Shown: one piece after another, positions 1-9,360 of the stretch
How the letters are laid out: each line of letters starts with the position of its first letter
Numbering within the stretch: position 1 is the stretch's first letter
Assembly (NCBI GenBank): GCA_036245805.1
Contig: BTRK01000003.1
Span: 45,684,044-45,748,043, forward strand
DNA: 64,000 bases
Origin: Pristionchus mayeri
Lineage: Eukaryota; Nematoda; Chromadorea; Rhabditida; Neodiplogasteridae
Reading direction: 5' to 3'
Position numbers and translations under genes: made by a program
Notes under the pieces: model-generated
What the model saw: only the letters and a program-made list of their open reading frames with translations
What the model was told of the DNA's origin: nothing
Database searches by the model: none

Positions 1-1037
1 TTCTCGTGCAAAGCACGATGTGCTGATATTCGCATGGCATTGGACACACGAGGGGGGAGAAGAGGAGTAATCGTCTGTCACTCTCCTCTTTTAGTGCTAT
101 CTCGCTTTCTCTAATATGCGAGAGAGTTCGTCAATTATCTAAAAAAAACTCTCTCAGCAGATTCTAGAATGGTTCGAATGTCTTCTTAGACAACAACTTT
201 ATTCCGATAAAATGAGAAATTCTTGTTTTAAATGATCTCATGCGACTCCATCGGTCTAGAAATGGGGGGAATTATCGGAATATTCCATTTAGTCCAATTC
301 GATTTAGTCTCTCCCCGAGAGACGATACTTTGTACCTCGCCTCATTCAACCCTGCCTTCATTCACGTGTACTGTACCGTTACCCATTTGTCAGTTCGATA
401 TGCCAGTTTGACATGCCGGCTTCTTTGCCTGCTCTCGGGGGTGGAGTAGAGTAGACTAGGGGGTGGGTGGTACGGCCTTTATCGCCTGTAACCGAGAGGC
501 CAGATAGTGGTGACCGAGAACTTTTATAGCGCGAGTGAACAATGGCGATACAGATAAGGAAGGTCAGAGTGAGATAACTTGATTGATTGACAATACCGTT
601 GCAAATTGAACGGTATTCATAAAGTTGTTGAAATGTGTTTAGTATGCAGTTTCTCGGTGCATCTCTGGGTCAGGAGATAAGATACAGAAGCGTGTACAGA
701 TCGAGTGAGACGATGCCAAGGAATAATCTCGAGGGGCGCCTCGAGATTAAAGTACTCTAGTGATAGTGATAAGACTCAGCGTCGACAGGGGGACTGGGCA
801 GAAAGGTGAGGTTTTTCACCTAGATTTTTTGCCCCGCTTTCTAGATATGGCATCTTGATTGTCATTCTTCTCATTTCCCTGAAGCATCTGTTTCATTTAT
901 GCCACTCTATCGCTTGATAATGTGCTTACGTTTGGTACTCGGTGACCTTTGCTCTGCCTTATTTAGTGTTTTAGAGCAAGCGCTTGCGCTGAAATTTCTC
1001 GGAAAAATTACGATATCCAAAAAGTATTGTTGAGATA
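1..1037. other. Flanking DNA upstream of the transporter gene
   Basis: No convincing exon is visible here. Bases 8-70 (a CAAAGCAC-GATGTGCTGATATTCGCA-type stret­ch) resemble bases 7826-7892, which lie just 3' of the transporter gene. The segment may therefore be the 3' flank of a tandemly duplicated neighbour outside the window. Bases 66-140 contain a decayed copy of the CTCTCTCG hairpin family found elsewhere in the window. The last 100 bases should hold the 5' UTR and promoter of the transporter, but no specific promoter motif can be named. Confidence 0.4.
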
Positions 1038-4000
1038 ATGGGTGAGTACAAGAGAGTGGATGACTTTTTCCGTCTTGATCCCTACCAACTCCTTCTCCAA
1101 CTATTCAATATGATGGCAATCTTCACGATGCTCTCCAATGTGGTCAGTCCATATTTCTCCTCCTCTTCCACCCTCTCATATGGAAATTACCTGAACTCAC
1201 GTATTCCAATTTCTATAAATTTTTACGCTAGATAGTTCCACACAAAATATGCTCAAACTCGTTGTCAAAACTTAAAGAATGATTTTAGAAAGTATGTTAT
1301 GAGCGTTCATAATATTGACAGGGCACTCGCTCTCACCAATGCGTATCAGGTATTCAATGTGTTCGCTGCCGCTCCTCCCAAGATTGCCGGCTGCCCCGAT
1401 TCAAACCTTACCTTCAATGGAACCATCAGTGAGAGGTAGATCACGTTATTTTGGGAATCTTATAATTGGTTGGCTATGTAATTAATGGAAAGAAAACTGA
1501 AAAATATTTTAGTCATTTGAGCGCTCTTGAACTTTTGCCAAAAAAACTTCCGTCCTTTTCCGACTTGGAATTGCCGACCTCTCTTATCACCCTCTCTTTG
1601 TAGATGTCATCAATGGGGAGAGACTGACTACTGTGAACATCCTCTGATCGAATATGAATTCAAATCTGTGAATGTTGAGGTATCGTTCCTTCCTAATTTA
1701 TCCTCAATCAGTTTTTCTCAGTTCCGTTCGTATTGTGGTCGACAGGAGGATTTCACTTGGTTGGATGTCGTTGTCCAATTTATCGGAGTATCGGACAAGG
1801 CCAAATTCTCGACTACACTACAGGTCTTCCATTCTAGCGTTTCCTTTTTCAGATAATTATGGGCAATTTTCGGGCAAATTTTAGGCTCTTAACATATCTT
1901 ATAAGCTCATGAAGTATGCAACGAACCAGAAGCATACCCGAAAATTACCTAAAATGACCTGAAATTAGGTGAAAAGGTAATTGGTTCCCTACTCGGCTAA
2001 TCCCAGAATTTAGATGGTGGGTGTGATGGTGTCTTGTTTCTACGCTGGACAGGTATCCGATATGATTGGAAGACGCAAGGTACCGTTTCTTGAGACTTCT
2101 TCCTTTGGATAGTAGTCGACCTCACCGATCTAAACCACCCATCGTCTGTTATCGTCTGTTGACAACCATTAAATTGCTTGATGCGGCTACACCTTTACTT
2201 TTTTTAAACCTTTTTACCTATGTTTGGATGTTGGCAGACGCTTCTGATCACGTACACTGCCATGTTCATTCTGCAAGTTGCTTCGTCCTTCGCTCCTTCC
2301 ATCGACGCATTCATCATCTCTCGATTCTTGCTCGGTCTATTCACAGGAGCCACACTGACGTGAGACTCTCCCCCTCTCTTGAACATATCATCCTAGCCAG
2401 GGACTGGATCAGAATAGTCATCGTGATCATAGACAGTATTATTTGACAAGAAAGTGAATCACAAAATCACTCGGTTAAATTACTTGTGGATTATTTATCG
2501 AAATCAACGATTAATTTTGATTTTTCTCTTCTCCAGGCTCACTCCAGTCTTTATCGTTGAGTGTCTTCCTCCTTCTCATCGTTTCTGGATCTGCACAGTG
2601 GTCACATGGGCGCCCAACTTCCTGCTCTTCTCCCTCTCGGCCTATCTCACGTCTGAGTGGCGCGCATTGGCTAGAGTTTCGGCAGCCGTCAACCTCTTGG
2701 CAGTGATCGCCTTACTGTAAGTTTATTCTTTATTCTTTATTATTCATTACTAGTCCGGCTGCCCCCCGCCTTCTGCGGGGGCCCCGTCCTAGCGGAGTAT
2801 CTAGGTTTCGCAATCACTCGTTTCGCAACTTGTTGACGCGATCTCTCTCCCTCCCCATTTCGTAATCGTTTCGCAACTGTTTCGCAATCCGGTCAAACGC
2901 CAGGAATTAACGCTTTATATGATAGACATCACGAGAGAATCACCTTCTCCGCGGCGGTAAACGCAAAACCATCCTATCCAGATATGAACTTGGTCTAAGA
3001 TATTTCAAATCATGCTCTTTCAAACTGCGTCGTCAGAATTTTGATAACTGTCGTCATCTTCGAGATTCAGAAGGCCAAACTTGGGACATCCACTTTTTAG
3101 GGGTCAAATCGAGCACATTTAAACGATCATAAGTCCGTTTAAAATGAAGATAGAAGGTCGTTCTTTTTTCCGAAAGAAAGCTGAAAACATGCTCTACAAC
3201 TTTTGTGCAGATCATTTCATTCCATGTGCACGTCCCAGTGCGGGGTGGTCGGGTAGACCAAAAATTACCAAATTCTGGAAATCGGAAAAACCCCCCTGAA
3301 TAATTATGTGCTATTTGTAGACACTAAGTGTGACTAACTTGACGCGAAAAATTAGCCAAATTAAAAGGGGTATAAAAAAAGGGCGTGAGTTTTCGTCCGG
3401 CGACGTCAGAATGAGTCCCAGACCAAAGTACCGTCTAAGCTCCAACTAACAGCTATTAGCGTCAAATTGGTCCAAAATCATCCAAAACAACATTTAGAAT
3501 AGTTTGCGGCCTCAATACAGTGTAAGAATTACGATATGACGTGAAATTTGAAAATCGGTTTTCAGACCATTACCTACTTAAGAGCTTGGTCCATATGTGC
3601 TAAACCACTTTAAAATAATGTAGGAATGTGACTCTAAGCTATTCATATAAATGGCGCACCAAGAAATACGAAATTCCACCTGAGGGAACCAAGGAAAAGG
3701 GAAAAAATGTACTTTAGGTCAACATAGTGTTAGCGGCCCGGCTCACAGCTGGAAATGTAGATCACGATGAGCTAAACATTTCATATGTTGAACGTGAGTC
3801 TCTATCTTTTCGTTGAAGCGAGCTACAGGGCATAGAAGATGTCCTGAAACGGGCTAGAATCCCCCGAGAACGCGCGCTCTAACCGTCTGTCGCTCTCGCC
3901 GTCTGCCCTCCCTCTCCCTCCCCTCCATTTAGCGCTCCCCCGTGCGCCTCCGCTGCCATTTCTGCCCAACTTCTAGGTCCTGTAGCTCGCTTCAACGAAA

Positions 4001-7000
4001 AGATAGAGACTCACTTTCAACATATGAAATGTTCAGCTCATCGTGCTCTACATTTCTGGCTGTGAACCGGCCCCCTAACACTATGTTAACCTAAAGTATA
4101 GTTTTACCCTTTTCCTTGGTTCCCTCAGGTGAAATTTCGTATTTCTTGGTGCGCCATTTATATGAATAGCTTAGAGTCACATTCCTACGTTATTTTAAAG
4201 TGGTTTAGCACATGTGAGCCGTCTCTTAAGTCGGTAAGGGTCTGAAAACCGATTTTCCAATCTCACGTCCTATCGCAATTTTTACCCAATGTGAGTACTG
4301 TATTGAGGCCGCAAACTATTCTAAATGTTGTTTTGGATGATTTTGGACCCATTTGAAGCTAACAGCTGTCAGTTGGAGCTTAGAGGGTACTTTCGTCTGG
4401 GACTCATTCTGACGTCGCCGGACGGACTCACGCCCTTTTTTATACCCCTTTTAATTTGGCTAATTTTTTGCGTCAAGTTAGTCACACTTAGTGTCTACAA
4501 ATAGCACATAATTATTCAGGGGGGTTTTTCCGATTTCCAGAATTTGGTAATTTTTGGTCTACCCGACCACCCCGCACTGGGACGTACACATGGAATGAAA
4601 TGATACGCACAAAAGTTGTAGAGCATTTTTTCAGCTTTCTTTCGGAAAAAAGAACGACCTTCTATCTTCATTTTAAACGGACTTATGATCGTTTAAATGT
4701 GCTCGATTTGACCCCTAAAAAGTGGATGTCCCAAGTTTGGCCTTCTGAATCTCGAAGATGACGACAGTTATCAAAATTCTGACGACGTAGTTTGAAAGAT
4801 CATCATTTGAAATATCTTACACCAAGTTTACATCTGGATAGGATGATTTTTTGTTTTACCGCCGCAACCCCACCTCAAATGGGTGATTTTCTCGCGATTC
4901 CTCTCATATATAGGTATAGATTTTTCCAACACTTTCATGTGGTGGTAGTGGTGTTATGAGGCTAGGTGGTATTTTTGGTCGGGCGAGTTTGTGGGGCGGG
5001 GGATGTGAGAAATTGATCCCTTCGTAAATTGATTTCCCTTTCTAGCCTAGATCACTCTCACTTGCAGAATTCTCGAGGAATCGCCCAAGTTTCTGATCCA
5101 GAAGAAGCGAGTGGAGGATGCGATCAGGGCGATAACCAGAGTCAATCGCTTCTCACGGGACAAGGCGAGTAACCGTCTGACTCTCCTCGAATTGCACGCT
5201 CTCTCGTCTCTCTAACAGGCGAGAGAGTGTGTGGAATAGAGAGAGCAAGACCATTGCTCGACAGGGCAGGTGGAGGAGAGAACGAGAGAGAACCGTACTA
5301 AGCCGGATGATCACCGTCGGATGATAATCTTCCGGATGATAACCAAAAAATGCACCCTTCTGGAGTATTTTCACATGACTTCTTGACACTGTAGGGATAT
5401 AATGTGAAAATCGTACAGAAGGACTCTTTTTGGGTTGTCATTCGGATGGTGATTGTCTGACATAGTGACGAGTGAACAATTATCTGAAGAAGTTCCCTTC
5501 CACTTTTAGAAAGATCTGTTGAATGAATGTTTCGTGTGCGCCATAGATATGAACTATCTAGTGCGCCTGAAACATATCCGGACCTAATACAAACATGCCC
5601 AAAACACCCAAAAGATTATCTGTTATCCCTAGAACGATTATATTCAGGCTTCCCCATCCACTATCAAAGAGATCGTACTGCATGAATGTTTCATGCATGA
5701 TATATATATGAACTATATAGTGAACTATATACTATATATAGCGCGCCTGTGACATATCCGGACATGATACAAAAATACAAAAAGACACCCAAATGGTGAT
5801 ACCCTAGAACAATTATCTGCAGGCCTCCCCCTCCACTATCAGAGAGATCGTGCTGCATGAATGTGGGGAGGAGAGTGTGGCTCTCTTGGAGAAGTCAGTA
5901 GAAGATGGTGAAAAGAAGAAGACGAAACCAAAGAAGAAAACGTACACCTTCTACCATCTCTACTCAACGAGGAAGTTCGCTGCTCGAACCATCGTCGTTT
6001 CCCTCTCATCGTGAGTTGATCTGGAACTAAGTCGGATGAGAACCGTCGGACGATAACCAAAAGTGTGCCCTTCTTTAGGATTTTCGGAGTATATTCAAAT
6101 ACTGAGTAGCATTATGCGAAAATACCGCAGAAAGGTGCATTGTAACATATTATTAGGGAGGTTATTCAACGGTGATCATCCGACCTAGTACCCTTTATCT
6201 GAAAGGGGGGATTAAAGGAGTGCTCCGGGGAATGAATGTTACGGAGTCCCACCACGAAAATTCTGCGCTCTCAGTGGGAAACTGTAGCGAATTTACCCCT
6301 AGCAGGATGCGGTAACTAAGTAGACCGAGTGAAACATAAACCAACCAGCCGCGACCCTGCGCTATCAATCAACTTCATGCACATGTAAATAGCCTTAGAG
6401 GCGTCTGTGGAACTTCGTACAAAGTTCTTTCTGATCGGGTGAGTGAGCTCTATAACACCCACGCTATATCTATGGGTGCCTGAACATTCTCCGGAGCACC
6501 CCTTTAATTTCATTCAAGATTCATCCTATCGCTCATCACCTACTCGCTCATGTTCAACATGAATTCCATCGGAGGATCTACCTACATCAACATGGTCTTC
6601 AGCGGTCTTCTTCGGTGGATCGTAGGAGCGGCGGTAAGAGTTTCATGCACTAGAGTTCAAGAAACGATACAATTGTATCTTCATTTCGGTGCTAGGTCGG
6701 ATAAAAATTATGACGTCATGCCGCCGTTGATATATCAAAGACGGCATGACGTCATAGTTCTCATCCGAACTAGAACCTTTCATTTCCCAAGCTATCTCGA
6801 GTAGTGAGAGAGCGCATTGAATGAAGAAACCGTTGTTTCAATTACTGCTCTACCCTCCACACTTTCCATTCCCTTCCATCTCCCATTTTAAGGTGGCGGG
6901 TCTCGACCATTTGGGGAAGTCCCACATTGGTCGCATTCGATTGCACACGATCACATTCGGATTTATCACTCTTTGTCTGACAATCAATTTCTTCATTTTC

Positions 7001-7657
7001 CTACTAGGTGAGAATTAATTTTTTTTAATATGATTTTTAATCGTTCTAGGATACAATCACGAGATGGAGTGGGTTATTCGATCGCTGGCTTTAATCTGTT
7101 TCGGCACTACAGGAAGTCTTTTCCTCCAGGTTGCTATAGCTCCTGCTCCTTCTTCCCACAGACAACCACTTTTCAGGCGTCTCTCTCAATATCTGAGCTA
7201 TTCCCAACAGCAATTCGATCTCTCGCCTCTTCCAATTCAAATGTAGTCGGAAGACTGGGAAATGTGTTGGCTCCACTCGTCTTCGGACTGGTAAAACTTC
7301 CTTTCATCCACTAGGTCGGACACTAGGTTGGGCACTAGGTCGGATGATAACCAAAACGTACCCTATAAGGTACTATAGTACAGTATTTTCTAATTATGAT
7401 TATTGATAGTATGTTAGCATACTGTGAAAGAAGTGTGCATTTTATTGGTTTTCCGGAAAGATATCATCCGAGCTAGTGCCTTCTACAGTCTACTTCCATT
7501 TCAGGACTTCTTCCCTGGTCTACCCTATCTTCTCCTTTCCATTCTCGGAGCTCTCGATGTTGTGCTCTATTTCATAGCAATTCCGGAAACGAAAGGCGTT
7601 CCTCTCCCGAACGAAATGCCAAAGAAGAAGACGAAGATGATACAACCTAATCCCTGA
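1038..7657 (+). CDS. SLC22-like organic ion transporter (MFS), 14 exons
   Basis: This encodes a plasma-membrane facilitator of the SLC22 (organic cation/anion transporter) family, which moves small organic ions across the membrane. Predicted exons are 1038-1142, 1350-1435, 1604-1679, 1722-1787, 2053-2079, 2238-2359, 2537-2716, 5068-5164, 5847-6010, 6519-6633, 6893-7007, 7050-7129, 7177-7290 and 7505-7657. All join in phase to give about 499 residues, the usual family length. Family marks in order are an N-terminal VDDFFRLDPYQ helix start, HQWGETDYC in the first loop, SDMIGRRK (the MFS loop 2-3 motif), SRFLLGLFTG, LEESPKFLIQKKR, SELFPTAIR and the C-terminal PETKGVPLP signature. The exon 8 donor is probably GC (AAG|GCGAGT). 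Using the GT four bases on with a different acceptor two bases earlier is equally in frame. Substrate cannot be predicted. Introns hold several MITEs and a 2-kb palindrome. Confidence 0.88.
2750..4920 (-). mobile_element. Helitron-like non-autonomous element, disrupted
   Basis: Read on the minus strand the element begins TCTATACCTATATAT at 4920, preceded by A. It ends in CTAG at 2753-2750, followed by T and preceded by a GC-rich hairpin (CCCGC...GCGGG). These are the classical Helitron termini. Bases 2750-2920 align with the intact 184-base copy at 59917-60100. The remaining 5' tip is at 4906-4920, and the two parts are separated by the fold-back element 2921-4905. Subtracting that insert leaves about 186 bases, matching the intact copy. 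It lies in the intron between exons 7 and 8 of the transporter. Confidence 0.72.
2921..4905. mobile_element. Giant fold-back palindrome, copy 1
   Basis: The two halves are inverted copies of each other for about 900 bases per arm (left 2921 to about 3840, right about 3980 to 4905), around a GC-rich centre near 3850-3970. The outer ends read GATAGACATCACGAGAGAATC on the left and the inverse of GAGAGGAATCGCGAGAAAATC on the right. Both sides are flanked by ATAT, as in copy 2 at 28590-30858. It encodes no visible protein. It sits inside the Helitron-like element 2750-4920, so it arrived later. Confidence 0.8.
5171..5262. repeat. CTCTCTCG hairpin MITE (family H1)
   Basis: GTCTGACTCTC...GCACGCTCTCTCG is followed by GGCGAGAGAGTGTG and a decayed right arm ending GACCATTGCTC. 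This imperfect hairpin of about 90 bases belongs to the same family as 22217-22309, 25049-25142 and 39835-39925. It starts right at the exon 8 donor of the transporter gene. Confidence 0.55.
5295..5470. repeat. CTAGGTCGGATGA terminal-inverted-repeat MITE (family H6)
   Basis: The left end ACTAAGCCGGATGATCACC and the right end GGTGATTGTCTGACATAGT are inverted and diverged, with a TCACAxxxAGGG-like interior shared with other copies (6024-6192, 7331-7480, 34273-34463, 37450-37640, 38708-38957). It is intronic, between transporter exons 8 and 9. Confidence 0.6.
5512..5852 (+). repeat. Exon-start segment present three times
   Basis: Three direct near-copies of the splice-acceptor and first codons of transporter exon 9 occur at about 5512-5535, 5665-5690 and 5836-5862, each ending in CTGxATGAATG or TTGAATGAATG. 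The first two are followed by matching spacers (ATGAACTAT, GCGCCTGxxACATATCCGGAC). Only the third continues into open reading frame. The first two therefore look like duplicated decoy acceptors. Confidence 0.55.
6024..6192. repeat. CTAGGTCGGATGA MITE (family H6)
   Basis: Left end AACTAAGTCGGATGAGAACC and right end GGTGATCATCCGACCTAGT are terminal inverted repeats around about 120 bases. It lies 13 bases downstream of the exon 9 donor in the transporter gene. Confidence 0.62.
6691..6774. repeat. Palindromic MITE with two TGACGTCA sites (family H5)
   Basis: This is an almost perfect palindrome: CTAGGTCGGAT...TATGACGTCATGCCG, then CGGCATGACGTCATAG...ATCCGAACTAG. Each arm holds the 8-base CRE/ATF-type site TGACGTCA. 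Sister copies are at 23819-23904 and 47011-47097, with a variant inside 38708-38957. It is intronic. Confidence 0.7.
7331..7480. repeat. CTAGGTCGGATGATAACC MITE (family H6)
   Basis: GCACTAGGTCGGATGATAAC on the left and ATCATCCGAGCTAGTGC on the right are inverted. The left end is preceded by two extra partial copies of the terminal motif (ACTAGGTCGGACACTAGGTTGGG). It lies between the last two transporter exons. Confidence 0.65.
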
Positions 7658-8378
7658 TTTCGTCTTTATCAACCCCATGATTTCGTGATGACGAGTATGA
7701 AATTTTTATGTTCATTTGAAAAAAAACACTATGTGAATATGCTTTATTGTATCAATGAAATGTGTTTTGATCGATAAACTTTGCCGACGATTAAGACAGA
7801 GCAGTACCATTTTTTTCAATCTCAAACAAAGCACATTGTGCTGATAATCGCACATTCCACAGGATAATCACACGGGATGAGGGCGAGAGAAGAGATAGTA
7901 CAGAGAAAGGATAAAGTCTCTCCATGTTGCATGATCTCTCGCTAGGGGGCGCATACCGTTGGCCTTATCCCGACCTGTTTCTCCCTCCCTCTTCCTCTCT
8001 TCTCCTTGAATATTTTCATTCCACTATCCCGCTATTCCGCATTCCTCTCTTTGGTTCCTTAACATCTACTGAATCTATCCATGCTAATTCAGGAATCTAC
8101 ACATCCTCGATGTCTATTCTACTCTAAGATGACAGCATATTTGAAATCAACAAGAAAGAAGCATGCATATAAGGTAAATGTCAGTTTTATGCCTTTATTT
8201 GACTAAACTATTGCTGTGCTTACAACCGTACACTATCAGCACAATGGTTCCCAATAATAATAATATTAATAAGTTGGTAATAGGTGATATCTTAGGAGAG
8301 GGGAAGAAACCTGCCAATGGTATATATCTGATAAGATGTGATGGAATGAGTTGATAACAGGGAAATTAGAGATGCGGG
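7658..8378. other. 3' flank of the transporter gene
   Basis: No exon is supported. An A-rich stretch at about 7720 and a T-rich stretch at about 7810 could be part of the 3' UTR. Bases 7826-7892 repeat the beginning of the window (8-70). Confidence 0.4.
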
Positions 8379-9083
8379 ATGGAGTCGTATTTCTCCCTCG
8401 GTTGGCAAAACAGATCTCTTCATTCTGCGTACTCAATAGCCGGCAGAATTGTGTCCCATAAGCCCTATTCTTCTAGTTACTCTTCTTCCCCATCTCTACT
8501 TTTCTTCTATTATTTATTTACTACTTGCAGGAAACGGCTTTCACTGAGCCATCTCAGATCGCTCACTACCGACTACTGGTTCAATCTCGCGATGGGGGAA
8601 GATCACACGGCTCCCGTTTGATCGTGAATATGAGCTCCGTCTCTTAGCAACATCAGAAGAGGGAAACGAGAAGTGGATGGATGATCGTCTCTTCATACTC
8701 CCAGAAGTGAAGTACATTACATTAGTACATCAACAATGCACTAATTAATTAATGTACTGTATTAATTAATGTAATTAATTAATTAATGTAATTCATTAAT
8801 TAATGTAATTAATTAATGTAATTCATTAATGTACTAATTAATGTACTAAGAAGTGAAGTACTAATCAACAATGCTTCAGTCATCATACCAGAATTAGACA
8901 AAATCGCGACCAAGAGAGAGAGGCGCCACAAATTTGTTATGAATGCAGTAGGCATAGACCGATTACTGCAGAAATGTACATGCACATTCCACAGTTTCCG
9001 ATTATTTCCATATTGTATGAGCTCAATAACACCAGAGATGTAGAAGAGGAAGAGCGCGAACCACTTTTCACACTTCGAAGGAG
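8379..9083 (+). other. Possible coding fragment, unrecognised
   Basis: Several stretches look weakly coding on the plus strand. One frame near 8605-8706 reads LPFDREYELRLLATSEEGNE and onward through KWMDDRLFILPE up to a GTGAAG donor. Another near 8878-9042 reads IPELDKIATKRERRHKF and ends with a stop after SITPEM. The two could be exons of one small gene, but no splice model I tried joined them in phase. The short sequence GAAGTGAAGTAC stands on both sides of the AT-rich repeat 8705-8851, which may have split an intron. I recognise no family. It could equally be a decayed gene. Confidence 0.25.
8705..8851. repeat. AT-rich TTAATTAATGTA repeat
   Basis: Irregular tandem repetition of TTAATTAATGTA and ATTAATTAATG occupies this stretch. 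It is flanked by direct copies of AAGTGAAGTAC. Confidence 0.8.
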
Positions 9084-9360
9084 TATGTATTTCTTGGGAT
9101 AAGTTATTCACGTATAAATGATTGTCGCAATCCTACGAATGTTGATATGAGCAGTTGAGATCAGGTTGTCGTGCGGTCTATTACTCCCTTTTTACAAGTG
9201 GAATTCCCCCATTCCCTGATAATATTTGAATATGAGATCCCTCTCGGAGATGCTAATCCACGAACAATTAATGATAGTTTTGAAACACGTTTATCACGTT
9301 TGAAAGGAGTCTGAATTGTAAATGGCGGGGTCCCGAGTGGACTTCATCGCCTCTTCTCTG

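Noticed and set aside
2921..4905. Possibility that the palindromes are assembly artefacts
   Set aside because: The arms are diverged at many positions, have asymmetric centres, and one arm of copy 2 carries an insertion absent from the other. An artefactual inversion would give identical arms.
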